Positions 26,585 through 39,264 of a stretch of DNA of 64,000 nt are shown in pieces (positions within the stretch are counted from its first letter, which is position 1; each line of letters opens with the position of its first letter). A program made the position numbers and the translations under genes. A model generated the notes under the pieces. It worked only from the letters and a program-made list of their open reading frames with translations. It was not told the DNA's origin and made no database searches. The stretch is taken from contig JAKNDB010000092.1 in assembly GCA_024305405.1 (NCBI GenBank), positions 2,573,501-2,637,500 on the forward strand. Direction: 5' to 3'. This DNA is from Dirofilaria immitis. Taxonomy: Eukaryota; Nematoda; Chromadorea; Rhabditida; Onchocercidae.

Positions 26585-28226
26585 CTACAAACTCTCTGCC
26601 TGTTATGATTCTGCGAATTTCTCAACCATGTTTTAGAAAGTACATCACAAATTCATGTGCAGGTTTCACAACTGTTTTCGATTTATATTTCAGGTGGGAC
26701 AGCTATTTTTGTGCAATAATAAGTATTGTTTTTCTATAAAAACACTAGTAGCTAGTTAGTTATGCATATAGTCATTTATTATTTTCATTGTTGCTATTCC
26801 CTTAAATGTTAACAGTTTTTTACTTTTTCTGTAATCATATTTTACGCGTCACATCACTATCACTTAAGCATGCGCTACCATGCCGTAAGTCCTCTACTGC
26901 GATTTAGCAGGTTCTTTTTAATTCTCTTTATGGTACTTCGTGTTGTTTCGTCTTCTTAAATCAGTTTTTAAAAAAAAGTGGGAGAGTTTTGAACAAAATT
27001 TTTTCTGTTTGTTAATTAATTTAATTCAATGATGAGTTTTGGCATAGAATCAGCTTACTGATGAACTTTAATATAAAGACAGTCAATCGTTTTCGAAATC
27101 AACAGCACTACTTAATCTATTTGTGTTTGTTTCAAATAATGCAGAATCAAGTCATATAGCACTATAGTTCAATTAAGCTGCTCAATGGCATCGAACTGGT
27201 GTTTATAGTTCTGTAACTGATACATGTGTCTTTCATTCATCGCTCAATTAAGGCATTCACCGGAATTTGCGCTGCCTTTATTTATTTTTAGAAAGAGAAT
27301 GTATGTCAAATCCACTTTTCCTGTTTTTCATTATAATTCGTTTTATATTAAGTATTTAGTGTTTTCGAGTTGAATAAACTAGCATTTTTTGTTTTTCATA
27401 ATTATCTTGAACAAATTTGTTCATAATTATGTTAGAAATCCAATTATAAACCCGGAATTATAATTAGACTGGTCGGAAGAGAAGAGATTCTGAATGAATT
27501 ATTCGAGAAACTTTCCTTTGGAAAATGAAGATTGCAGGGCAATAAAATTAAGCAGATATGAGAAAAGATATAGTAAGACCATGCATATTATAGATTAATG
27601 GAACTACAAAATTCCTTATGGGTCCTAAATCATAAAATTTATTAATTTTATTGAATGATGCATTAGAGACTTCGAACATGACTTACTGCTTTTGAATGAA
27701 TCAATGCAATAAAAGCAATAATTTCTGTTTGGTAACAAAACGTCTTCTAACACAGTGCATTATCATGCTGTATATTCATGCAGATCAATCATTGTTAAGA
27801 CAACAATAAGTTGTGTTTATGAACAAAAAGAAAAAAGAAAAACGAGGTTATGTTTATCAATCGTTGATTTTCTTTTGTTATCACAATAATATCCTGAAAT
27901 TCTTTTATGTGTAAGAAAATTTTTTCGAGAAGGAGGATTGACATTTTTACAAAATTTGAGAATTGAGATAATGCCATTCCAGTAAGTATCTATCCACATT
28001 TTCGAAGTAAATTCAAAGGAAATGTTATAAAAGAAAGAAGATCGTAGCATTTATTGCTGAATGATTATTTTTGCCGTTGCTGCTTCTCTTTATTCATTTT
28101 ACTCTTTTTGTAAGTACCGCTCATCGCTTATTTTTTTTAACGTAATTTTTATGAAAGGTGATTCAGCATCTCGGATCAACTGAAATGGAAGAAAGTTAAT
28201 TGTGCCACGATTAAAGAATCTTCCTG

Positions 28227-28269
28227 AAAAAGAAATATTATATTATACTATATTATAATATTTCTTTTT
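28227..28269. repeat. AT-rich hairpin
   Basis: Perfect 16-bp arms (AAAAAGAAATATTATA and its complement) around an 11-base centre that is itself partly palindromic. Such foldbacks are common in AT-rich DNA; no element is recognised. Confidence 0.7.
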
Positions 28270-28370
28270 TAAATATCTTGCAAAGCCAGTTGTTGTCAAA
28301 ATACAACATAATTTTCATTGAAAAATATCAAACCAATCATTACTATCTTGTCTCTCTTAGCTAATCATTT

Positions 28371-28530
28371 TTATTTACTATTATTAAGACAGTAAAGCTA
28401 AGAAAAACATGAAATGAATTTATGGAAAATAGAATACGAACTCAACAGTGACATTCTTTATTTACTGTTATTAGGATACCACAACTAAGAAAACAATATG
28501 AAATGAATTTATAGGAAGTAGAATGAGAAC
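28371..28530 (+). repeat. Two-copy tandem duplication, period about 87 bp
   Basis: Copies at 28371-28441 and 28458-28530 share TTATTTACTRTTATTARGA and CATGAAATGAATTTAT-like blocks. They have diverged through several substitutions and one short indel. Non-coding. Confidence 0.7.
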
Positions 28531-29493
28531 GCGTCAATTAAATGAATTTAAATTAGTGTTACTACGTTTTTTCAAATTTCTAAATACGATTCTACGCATC
28601 TGATTTCATTCTGTGAGACGCAATCGAATTCGAGATTCCTGAATTGAACATCCCTTACTGATTTATTTTCCGATAATAATATTGCTTCAACTTTAACATT
28701 ACACGAAAAGTTTGAAGTTTTCGGATTTTTTTACCTTTGACCTTACTATAGTGCAGTATTTAAGAATTAAAAGAGACTGAACTGTATTGAAAATTAGGTT
28801 AATTTAATAAAAAATCTGCAGTAAATGATAATCAGAGAAATTATTTATTCATTAAAATTGATAACAAAATGATAAAAAAATGTAACGAAATTAAAATCAA
28901 AGTAAAGCACCGAAGTCACATTAACACGTATGGAGAAGGTCACTGAAAAAGAATAAGTTTGACGCTATTTATGATGAAATGAACCACCATATATTCAAAA
29001 TTTTAAATACGCAATAAATTTATTGTATTTTCGAAAAATAATTTGTCTTATTTTTAATAAATTAAAATTGTTGGTTTATAGAACCAAATTTGGTCTAAAA
29101 AAATTCTTCAATTTATTTCCAAAAATTTAGAAAGAAACTCCGTTACTGTATATGAAAGGTACCGTTTGAGATTGAATAGAAATGAATGAGCTAGAATATG
29201 TGTGAAACAAAAAATGAATTAAAATTGCTGTAAAGATAAAGAATGCAATTCGGTAAATAATCTTGCTAAAATTAGCCCAATAACCAATAACCGAATAGAC
29301 ATAAAATATTGGAGAGATAGAATAGAACTAGATGAGGAGGCAAAGAGATGACAGTGTTACAGGAGGAAAACAATATGCAAAACTTAATTTTCGCGCCACA
29401 TTATGCAAAATACACTTAATACAATGAAATGATTTATTGAGAAATTTGGAATACAAGCGGAAATAGTATTCCATCCAATTCTATCCCATCTCC

Positions 29494-29575
29494 TCCGATC
29501 CGACCCGATCCGATCCGATCCGACCTGATTCGATCTCATCCCATCTCATTTCATCCGTTCTATCCGATCCCATCC
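29494..29575 (+). repeat. Degenerate CCGAT-type tandem repeat
   Basis: Repeats of CCGATCCGAC, CCGATCCGAT and decayed CATCCCATCT units. Locally much richer in C than its surroundings. The frames over it are repeat artefacts. Confidence 0.8.
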
Positions 29576-29620
29576 ATAAAAGCAGTAAAAATCGAGGTAA
29601 AGAGATTGCTGACGTACGTT

Positions 29621-29621
<1 letters not shown>

Positions 29622-29665
<44 letters not shown>

Positions 29666-29683
29666 GTATGTATGTATGTATGT
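29622..29683 (+). repeat. (TG)n then (TATG)n microsatellite
   Basis: A compound simple repeat: TGTGTG run followed by TATGTATG units. The Cys/Val-rich and His/Thr-rich frames over it are artefacts. Confidence 0.95.
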
Positions 29684-29836
29684 TATAATTCACGCAGTAC
29701 TCACAAATGGGTTAAATTTTGAAGATACTATGAAATTAGAATACATTCCAATCGAAAAAGCAACAAAAATCAGCTCTTTTCCCATCGATTGTAACAATAA
29801 TTTAAAACACGAAAATGAGAATACAACTTGGCTTTG

Positions 29837-29910
<74 letters not shown>

Positions 29911-29928
29911 TATTATTATTATTATTGT
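29837..29928 (+). repeat. (TTA)n microsatellite
   Basis: About 30 TTA/ATT units with one interruption (CTATTATTATT). The poly-Tyr frame over it is not a gene. Confidence 0.95.
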
Positions 29929-30218
29929 TTACTCAGTGTAATAAGCTTGCTAATGTTATTTTGCTCAGGCTGCATGCCACACACTGCATTTCTCTAGGAT
30001 AAATAAAAATTCCTTCTACCCAGCATATTACATGCAGTTAGTTGAAGTGAAAATTAAATTTTTGAAAAAATATGAAAATTAATTTCTTTCCGAATTAGCC
30101 TTCTTGGATCTAATAAATAAATCCAATTTTTAGGAAATGAAAATTAAGGACTGAGTGATCTGATGATAAATTATTCTCATTGTATTTCACATATATCATA
30201 ATCATCTAACAATCTCAG

Positions 30219-30339
30219 GTGTCAGCGTACGGCAAATCCTCCACCACCAGTTTCACTGGCTCCAACTTCTGAAATCAAAGGAGACTTTAAAGTTGAAATT
30301 AGAAGTCAAATTTATATACGTGATAAATGCAAGATGTAG
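30219..30339 (+). other. Candidate alternative terminal exon of the STAR gene
   Basis: Acceptor AATCTCAG ends at 30218. One leading base is followed by 39 open codons and TAG. The peptide contains ANPPPPVSLAPTSEIKGDF. Its phase fits the STAR donor at 26270 (phase 2), which would give that protein a different C-terminus. Quaking is known to have alternative C-terminal tails. The other reading frame is also open, and phase agreement alone has a one-in-three chance. Confidence 0.35.
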
Positions 30340-31841
30340 AAGAAGTACATATATGGACAAAATTTCTTATTTATTTTGAAAGTATGTAAACAACAACAAA
30401 TTTAATTTCCTTACAAAAAAGATAAATTTTCGTATTTGATTTTTATTTTCGCATTCCGGAATTATACTTAGGATACTACTTTCATGTACTATATATTTTA
30501 TCTAATAACGATTGAATAACTAAATCAATTAGTTTAATAAATTTAAACGAAAACAATAAATCAAAAAATTTTCAAAACAAAAAAATAACTGGGTAACTTG
30601 AAAACAACAGGGTGAGCAATAATACTGCGGTGATGGAACGCAGAATAGCACCAATTAATAGAAACAGTTGGCACGAACATAAAAGTCAGTTGTTTTTAAA
30701 TCGAAAATTTTGCGGCATGGGAAGTCGTTCAAAAAATAATAGCATTTTTTTTTGAAATGCAAAAACAACTGCGTAGCTTGCGAGAAATGAGATTGTCAAA
30801 AAAATGACTCAACAAATTGCGAGTGTTTTATGGATTTTCTTTTTCTTCATTTGCAATGAATAATAAAAAGAAAAAAAAGAAGAAAGGAAAAACTTCATAA
30901 CAAAATGGAACAAAATTAATGCAACAATGAAGAATTTTAATATTATATTTTCTAATAAAATTTCGAAATAAAAACCTGAAAATTGTCGTTGACAGCTGTC
31001 ATAAACATAATCAACGAAATATTCCCAAATAAGACAAAGATTACAGAGGAAATCAGTTTTTTAAATGATCAAATTACCAGAACTGTAGCAAATAAAATGT
31101 TGAAAGTAGTAATCTAAATTGATCTGTAAACTATAAATTATAATTTACAATGTGTTTGCACAATTCGATCTGTTTAAGTGGTATTAATATCTATCGTGAT
31201 TGCTGCATAATATCAATAGCATTCGATATCTTTTTTGTAGGATATATTATTAAGAATTGAATATTAATGAAAGATCTAATCCTAGGAATTTAATAAAATA
31301 TTTTAACTTACGTAATCATTAATCTTGAGCAGAAAATTCATGCATAATTATGCTAGGAGGATGATTTTTCACAATAATTTTTATTGTGTATTTTTAATAT
31401 CAAAAGGAGATATCATTAATTCTATCAGCTTCAGATTCTAATATCTAATAATTCAGAATGACTAAGAACATTAAATATATTCTGAGAAGGGCAGTTTATA
31501 AAGCCGAGGAAAATATTAGTTCCAGATCCATAGGACTCCCATTGCCTATTCAGTTTATAATTAACCACTGCAACCTCGAGCTGTCAATTTTCTAATACCT
31601 TTTTCGATGACAAAATCTATCGCTAGAAATGTTCGCTCCTTCGCTGCAACTTTGTTATGGAAAATGAAAGAAATCGCATTAAAGTCTAATCATTAAATTT
31701 CTAGCCAGGAATAAAACAAGAGTTTAATTTGATCTTTTAAAGAGTAACTCAGAGGAATGAAGAATGACTATGTAGACATATTCGAACAATTGCAATACAT
31801 TTCATCACTTCAAGACCTACAAGAAAAGGAAAAGAAAAATG
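30340..31841. other. AT-rich spacer
   Basis: I see no coding signal, RNA gene or mobile element on either strand. Confidence 0.5.
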
Positions 31842-32848
31842 TCAAACTTTATGCGCATGGCCATTGAGTAAATTCGGTCCTTCGAGAGGTGTCGTAGTAT
31901 TTCCGTTGTGACTCGAATTATTTTGTGACTGATTCATTGGAATTTTTTCTATATCTATGACCGTTGCTCCAAGAGTACTACTTTTCTGGCTTCTTGGTTC
32001 ATGCCACGGATCCAAGTATCCATGATAGCCACCATAATGTGTGTGTCGCGGTAAAGATCGATCTTCCAATGACTAAAGCAATTTCGCATGACTATCACTA
32101 ATTTATTTTGATCAGCAAATTCAACATAAATTGTTTTCACTGATTCTATCGGATATTTCTAAAACTATTTGGAATGCTTGAAGTATTTGAACAAAGCCAT
32201 TATCTATAATTATGCACTGTCTATCTACAATTTACATATTTAAACAATTATCGGTGAAAGTATCAATAGAATAGTAATTTTGACGATTAATAATACATTC
32301 AAATTTATTTTGTTGCAAATAAATTTGCATTTGAAGTAAAAATTTTCATTGTTAAAATATGCTTCATTTTTTAGAGTTCGCTTCTTTTAAAATTCCTTGT
32401 TAAAACCTCAAGAAAATCAATTCAGTAATATTTCTTTTTAATCAACTTATCCAGAAAAATAAAACTTGGAAAAGTCCTGAAATTCAAATACTTATGAACA
32501 AACCTCAATCCGATGTCCTAACTCATGTTTTCGACGTACAACATTATTTCGATTTTGAGTAAGTTTTATAATTAGGAATAAAAATATTCCGACAATTGAT
32601 AAACAAACCAAACCAATGGTCATATTACGCAGATCCATAATATAATTTGTCATTCGGTGCATATCATCAGCAACCTACAAAGTTTTCTCTAAGATCCTTT
32701 GCTATGAAGGATATTGAATATACATATTGTTAAAAATGTGAACAACCTGCATCATTTTTGGAATACTTTTGAATATGACATTCATATCCGGAAAAGGTTG
32801 ATGATCCATTATCGTATCGGTTTTTGGAGTACTGTTGCTCCCTCCCAT
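31842..32848 (-). CDS. Small single-pass membrane protein, unknown family (3 exons)
   Basis: Exons in coding order: 32848-32747 (34 codons), 32674-32504 (57 codons) and 32072-31842 (76 codons plus stop), all phase 0, giving 167 aa. Introns have GTTTGT- or GTTGTT-type donors and TTTAG or TGTAG acceptors. The N-terminal 60 or so residues are polar (MGGSNSTPKTDT; DDMHRMTNYIMDLRNMT). One membrane segment follows (IGLVCLSIVGIFLFLIIKL), then a basic stop (NRNNVVRRKHELGHR). About 90 polar C-terminal residues end NLLNGHAHKV, with a His/Gly/Tyr-rich patch (HTHYGGYHGY). No signal peptide is visible. The basic flank predicts an outside N-terminus and cytoplasmic tail (positive-inside rule). I do not recognise a family. 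It is intact, so likely a real gene. The ATG lies 47 bases after an acceptor (TTTTCAG, minus strand, near 32896) that may take a spliced leader. Confidence 0.75.
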
Positions 32849-35800
32849 GATATAATAATACCACTTGATATATGGCACTTATTAAAGCACAATATCTGAA
32901 AATTCCATAATTTGATTATAAACTTCATAATTCCGAATAACCAAATCGATAAATTCTTCCTAACAATTATCAAACGCTATTAGCAACTTCAGAAAAAACA
33001 ATTAGAATTAAAATTGCTATTTCTAAATAACTGGATGGCAGTAAAGGATGGCAATAATAACTAATACAAACACCACCAAGAAAAATCTATCGAAATAATG
33101 ATTTTAATATTCGAAATTTTAGCATAAAATTATTCCTCCAAATAACAGATAGAAACTTATGCATTCAAAAACAATTTAAAAATATTTATGATTTCACACT
33201 GAAAATTTCAACAATCATAAAATTTGAAAACTTTGCATCGTTAGAGAATCAATTTGTCTGCAGAAGACATGACTGAAGACAATGCTTAGGTGAATAATAT
33301 GACGTCTGTACTGTTTTTAATACAGCAGTATTGATAAGGTCATAGTCACTGAATTCTTTTTTCCTGTGACTCTTCAACTATCCTTGCGGCAAAAACTAAT
33401 CGATATTCCAATAAGAAAGGAAAGCTAAGTTTTCGAAGACTATGCTTAAATAATAATAGCAGTAAGAGAACCTTTAACAAACAACTGTTGAGAAACGAAC
33501 ATTCGTCGTTAATTCTTTTTTGTGGTGGTCTTTTAAAATTATACAAGGAATATTCCACATTAACAAAGTGATCACAAATAAATCGCAAATATGGTCTTAT
33601 TTTTTGGGAATAAAGTAACAAGAAAATATGACTAACAGTTCTATTTGTAATAAAATGAATTCGCCACTTTGAAATTTTATTATCTGAAATACCATTAAAA
33701 CCATCCAATCACTCAATATTGTCTGCATTTATAATTCCAGTCGAAATTGAAACAAATTTTTATAAATTAAATTAATAGAAAAATGCATCCAAAGCCAACA
33801 GAACATCATTTCATCAAACTATTGGTGAATTAACATTCGTTATATCTAGTGCCATAATAATGAAGATGAAGGAGAATAAAGATTTTACAAAAAAGTAGTT
33901 TATCTAATCCATTCGTTTCTTCGGTTATTCATATATTCATTCATTCATCTAATTAGTTATTATTGGATATTATCAAATTGAAAGAAGTTTCAACTGATTT
34001 CATTCTCGTTTCGAAAACCAATGAATCAAAATGTCAATTTTCTCACATAATAGAAGAGAAATAAAATATAAGGAAATGCATTCTGGAATGGTTATTCATA
34101 AAATTAGAATTTAAAAAAAAATCGGATTTCATGAATTCATTTAAGAAAGCCTTTCTGGAATGATTCATTTCGTCTTCAAAATTTAAAAATGCTGACGTTA
34201 TTGAAGTTCAAAAACAATGTCTATTTCGGATGTTAAAGTAATATAACGGGTCAAGTGAAAGATTATCAAGTGAAAGACAGATGAATGAAATTTCGGTTGT
34301 TACTATTCGATACTTGCATATGCTCTGTGTCTCAACAAATCTATCAGCATTTTATATTTTCTCATTTTTACGTTCATCCATTCAACCGAAGAATAATATT
34401 ATAGTAAGTTAGTATCCTTTCTAATGAAATTACGCCAGTTTCGGAGAATGAAATCTATCTAGCATTTTCAAGCATCTTATACGGTTTTTATTAATAACAT
34501 AACGCTATTAGCAGAATCCAAAAATAAGGATACAATCAATTTCAGCAAGCTTAGAAAGTAATTAATTACAACTTCTAAAAAATCGATATTTTTTTCAAAG
34601 CAGTTTCTATTGCTTTAAACAGTAGAGCCTAATGTACTAAGAATAATCAATAAGATTTAATTGGAATGCACTGTAGACCTTAACGATTCGGTAATGAAAA
34701 AAGTTACTCATCGTACAATGTATTTACGGAATAGCACCTATTTAAAATGAAAGGTTAAATGGGTTTTGATTTATGATTTATGGATTACATTTTATTGGTC
34801 ATCATTTTGGATTAATGACGAAGAAGATCGATTTAGTTCCCATAACTAGTGAAATATCATCAAAATATAACATACCTTGCCCAGCTCACGCTAAATAAGG
34901 CTATAGTAATCGCAATCTTAATATCCTGATTATTTTTATAAAATGCAAAGTTATACAAAAATATACTCAGTTCAAGAAAAACAATAATAAAGAACTTAAA
35001 ACAATATAGTCAACTGATAAATTAAATTGTCCTAATGGGAATTCACTCAACTTTCTTGAGATCCAAAAGACTGTTTGAAATTATCAAATCGGAAAACTCA
35101 AACAGGATGACATAAATTGCGGTACAACACTCCTTCACGGTATATATGGGAGATCAAGATCATAGCAACTTAACTTAATTATTACATGTCACTGGGAGAA
35201 AATCTGTTCTCTGTGTTGTATTACTTTATAAAAAGAAGTAAAGAAAACTGTCTACTCTTATTTCGAGTTAAAAATTTCATTAATAATCTATGTTAAAAAG
35301 TTAAATTAAAATAATAATATTGAAATATTAGTCGATCAATGATCAGAAAGCTTGGAAAATTCCATCCGATAATTGATCCTTTTCGGAAGTTAAGATACAG
35401 ACGATATTAGTAACAAAATCATCCGAATAATAGCTTCAAAATGTATTGGAAAGACAGCTGCTTATTCTTGGCCTGCAATCTCTATTACTGGCCATTTTCA
35501 GGTTCAAATGCTATTTACATCAAAACTCAAGAACGTTTCTACGCTTTGAATGCGAGCCGTAGTATTAATTGATATCCTTTTATTATTTTTCATTGATTAT
35601 ATTGAATGCGATATACTGAGTCACTGAAAAATATTTTTTAAAAAAGTTATTTTGTTAAATCGTGACTAAGGTACTCATTTTTACGATTACGATTCGATTT
35701 ATTTTTACCAACTTAAAATTGTCCTAAGTTAAATCAATAAACAAATATTTTCATGGCGAAGACGAGGACCATTTTCATGGCATTATTTTTAACCGTTATT

Positions 35801-37131
35801 TATTGATTTAACTTATACTGACCACAAAAATTAAGATTCAATATAATCAGTGGAAAAAAATGAATGAAACGTCTCATTCCCCTAAAGTAACACCAATTGG
35901 AAGAAATAAGATTAATAATGCTCGATACTGGAGGAATATAAATGGCCTCAAATGCCAACACCATCATTGCTCTTATTCTATAATAATCCTATATAACATT
36001 TCCTATTCAATTTCCTAAGCTTTAAATTTTAAACTGAAAAGTTCAGAAAATTGTCTTCGATTTAAATTTACCCTCAAATTTTAAGTATATATCATAATCT
36101 ATTCGTTTTGTACAGAACAATCTTTTGATAAAAGCTATGCAAATAAACAACAACTGCGACAGTAATGCCGATGATTGGTTATAGCGAATTTATGGACAAG
36201 AAATGAACTTCAACAATATGAAGTAGAACGGATATGTAGAAGTTAGGCTAATTTTACGGTAATAGTCGATTAAATGGTCTTTGAAGAATAAAATATGTAA
36301 AACACACAATAGTAGCAAATAAATAAAAAAAATTGATAAATTTTGAAGGCCTAGTTCAAATAGGAATTTCTGCAGAGAAATTTTAGAAACACTGTATAAA
36401 GTATCAACGCTTATCTATTATTTGTAGTACAGAAAGCAATCATTAATTAAGGCTTCTATTGTATACTGTTGCTATTATCTAAAATCGTGTCAAAATTGTT
36501 CAGAGCAAGTGAATCAAACTTTTCTACACTGTTTTCCAGATATTTGCATTGATGCTAACTTACATGATTATAACATTGAAGCAATTAATTTTAAAAAAGT
36601 CGCTATATATTACGCAATTACTCGAAGTTTTCACTTGCTCTTTTTGTGTCCAAATACATAATTAGCTAAACAAAAATATTTCATTTTCAGATCTTTGTCT
36701 ATCATCTAACAATTAATGTTGCAGAGGTACGTAAAAACAAGAATGATCTCTCTAAAATCTATCAAAAGGAGACGATTAGGAAACTGTCCTATTAATTGAA
36801 TGACTTGATAAAATGCAGAAATAAAAATAAAAAGATGATTTAATCATCATCTAGCAAAAAATACTTACTTTTAAAAAATATACAAAAAGTTTACCAATTC
36901 AGAAGGATGAAAAATGTATATTGCATAAACTCAGATTTAACAAAAGAATCGAATACAAGACTCCCACTAATCATTATCATCAGCAACAATGACTGATTGA
37001 TATAATATCAGTGACTGTCTGATTGATAATAATTTTCTGTTCAAATTTGTTTGAATTTCAGCAGAAATAAAGTCCAAACGATTATTAGTGCTGGAAAAAT
37101 GCATTCAGGCCAAATATATGCGTGACTTAGC
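32849..37131. other. AT-rich stretch without supported genes
   Basis: The longest frame is 120 codons on the minus strand (33346-33708). It is compositionally plain and of a length expected by chance at this base composition. Nothing else is supported. Confidence 0.5.
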
Positions 37132-37335
37132 ATGCGATGGCATTGTTTAAAAAACAAAAAAAGCGTTTATTTATCAAATAAAGAAATTGATAAAATATAT
37201 GGAAAAAGCGGTGAAAAGTTGAAAATATATGGTGATGCTCAAAATCAACTTCGTTTATTTTACCGTCAAATGTTTAATCTCAGCCAGGAAAACAAACATC
37301 ACTGGGCTCGTATAAGTCATAGTCCGAAGGAAGGA
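37132..37335 (+). other. Candidate exon, unknown function
   Basis: Starts at ATG and stays open for 68 codons up to a consensus GTGAGT donor in phase 0. Charged, Lys/Asn-rich peptide with DAQNQLRLFYRQMFNLSQEN. No partner exon was found on either side and no homology is recognised, so this may be chance. Confidence 0.25.
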
Positions 37336-37584
37336 GTGAGTAATTGCTCTTAAATCCGTTAGTGCAAAACAAAACAACAGATCTATAATAGTAATTGTAA
37401 TGGCAAACGAAAGCTCATCGATATAAGATTAGCAAAGGGACAAGAGAACATGAGATCGTTGGCAAGATGAGTAGTTGAGAGAATGAATTTCTGACAAATG
37501 ATAGATGGATACTTCGCTTCCTTCAATCATCCGACTAATACTTCCAAGTACTGAAGCAATGTTAGCGATAGCAGTAGCAAAGTA

Positions 37585-37627
37585 GCAGCAGCAGCAGCAG
37601 CAGCAGTAGCAGCAGTAGCAGCAGCAC
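37585..37627 (+). repeat. (GCA)n microsatellite
   Basis: GCA units with two TAG-producing interruptions. No surrounding exon is evident. The Cys-rich minus-strand frame is a repeat artefact. Confidence 0.9.
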
Positions 37628-39006
37628 TCCACTCCAATCATATAGCTGTTTATGCTGAGAACTGTAATTAACCTCGAATGACCTTAACTACGGAGATAAA
37701 ATATTTCTGCTTTCTGAATGAGATTTATAAGCGTAAAGTGTGTAAGAATTATGTAGTGCCAGATGTGATCCAAAATGGAATCAGATGTGATCGATCTATT
37801 CTACACTTTCCTCACAATTGTAATTTTCCAAAGCAAATGATAATGTAATTTTATAACAGTTAGTCGACATGCAACATCGTCTGATCAGCTTGATTCATGC
37901 ATGCAAACACATGCATTGCCATGCAGTGCAGATTATCAGTTTAGGCCGAATTACGAACAATAAACATGTTAACCACTGTGAAAATTTTAACTGAGAACGT
38001 TATTCAACCATGATAATATCATAAATGACGAGGGTAGCAGAAACATTGAGATTAAGAAAGAATGGAAGATTTGAATCCGGGAAGAAAAACAAGAGTGCTA
38101 ATGCTGCAGCAATTAAAATGGCATTTTGCTGAGTCCAATTAATATTAATTTTTGATGGCACATTCTCAATTCCTATGCTACCAATAATTTGGCTTTGATT
38201 TTCTTGATAAATTGACGAAAATAAAAATATTTAGAAGTTTTGCTTTTTCTGAAGTACAGAATATATGCAAATTAACGACATCCCCATAAATTAGTGCAGT
38301 TCATCTTTCATATTTACTTATTATGTATGTTTAGTATTCCATTTTAATTCAGACGCTTTTCTATTTCGGAAAGATGAAACTGAAACTGAACAGTGCTTTT
38401 GAAATGATGTGATAGTTATTTTACACATCCCATGACGATTTTACACATTTAGCATTTTACACACATCTAACGCTGTGTAAGCTACTCCAGTTGAGAGAGA
38501 ATAACATTGTTCAGATTCAGCAAAAACTTTTTTTCATCGTACGATTCCAGTATTCAAAGAGAGTGTTGATTCTTTCTTAAAGGTCGTCATTACGACTGAA
38601 TTTGTGAATTACTAACGAATTGCAACACATTCCTGATTTTTTTATCATCTCACTATAGATGAGCAATTCCAGATTACTTCGCGATAAAGAAACGCTTTTT
38701 TAAAGTAAAACTATATATATATATATATTGCTAATAGATTTAACTTTCATAAATTCAAGTAATTAAAATAGTTTCCATTCGCATAAATACCACTCTACAA
38801 TATTTACTCTACAACCAAAAATAAATTTAAAAATATTGCTAAGCAAAAATTTAAAAGTAAACGTTAATAAAAAAATCAAAAAAGAAGAATGACAATCTGT
38901 TGTCTCGGGAATTTTTAATATATTAAGCAGCAGTAAAATTGCCCTATACGGTTGTCTTGTAGAATTCAATCTTTTATAGAGTTCGACAGAGGTTTGAAAT
39001 AAAATA

Positions 39007-39264
39007 CTTTTTAGTCTTTCCTAGAAGTAAAGGTTATTTCAATCAAGTAGTCAGATTTCCTCTAGAAAAATGAAAAAAAAAAGATAATAGATATTAAGTA
39101 TGTAAAGATCTCGACTGACACTAAAAGCAAATACTTAAATATTCATAATCCCTTCCAATTTTCCAAGAAAGTTTTAATGTTTTATATTACGAATCATATC
39201 ACCGGAGAATAATATAAAATCGAATTTCGACTAATTTTTAAGGAATAATTCTAATCAGTAAATG
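39007..39264 (+). repeat. Inverted repeat, left arm (right arm 42053-42315)
   Basis: About 260 bases pair with the reverse complement of 42053-42315 at roughly 85% identity by eye. The best block is the perfectly shared TTACGAATCATATCACCGG. The 2.8 kb between the arms has no transposase-like frame. This is either two opposed copies of a dispersed repeat or the terminal repeats of a non-autonomous foldback or TIR element. No target duplication was seen. Confidence 0.75.

Larger units (their letters stand above)
26585..30218. other. STAR-gene 3' UTR and AT-rich spacer
   Basis: Downstream of the stop lies about 0.8 kb of likely 3' UTR, with AATAAA at 27373-27378. The rest has no coding signal on either strand. 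It holds a tandem duplication, a hairpin and a microsatellite cluster. If the exon at 30219 is real, this whole stretch is intronic for that isoform. Confidence 0.5.

Noticed and set aside
29815..29997. Poly-tyrosine open frame
   Set aside because: Produced entirely by the TTA microsatellite.
33346..33708. 120-codon open frame on the minus strand
   Set aside because: Length is about what chance gives in 64 kb at this stop-codon frequency; no splice context, no conserved pattern.
37429..37641. Cys-rich minus-strand frame
   Set aside because: It is the reverse complement of the GCA repeat.
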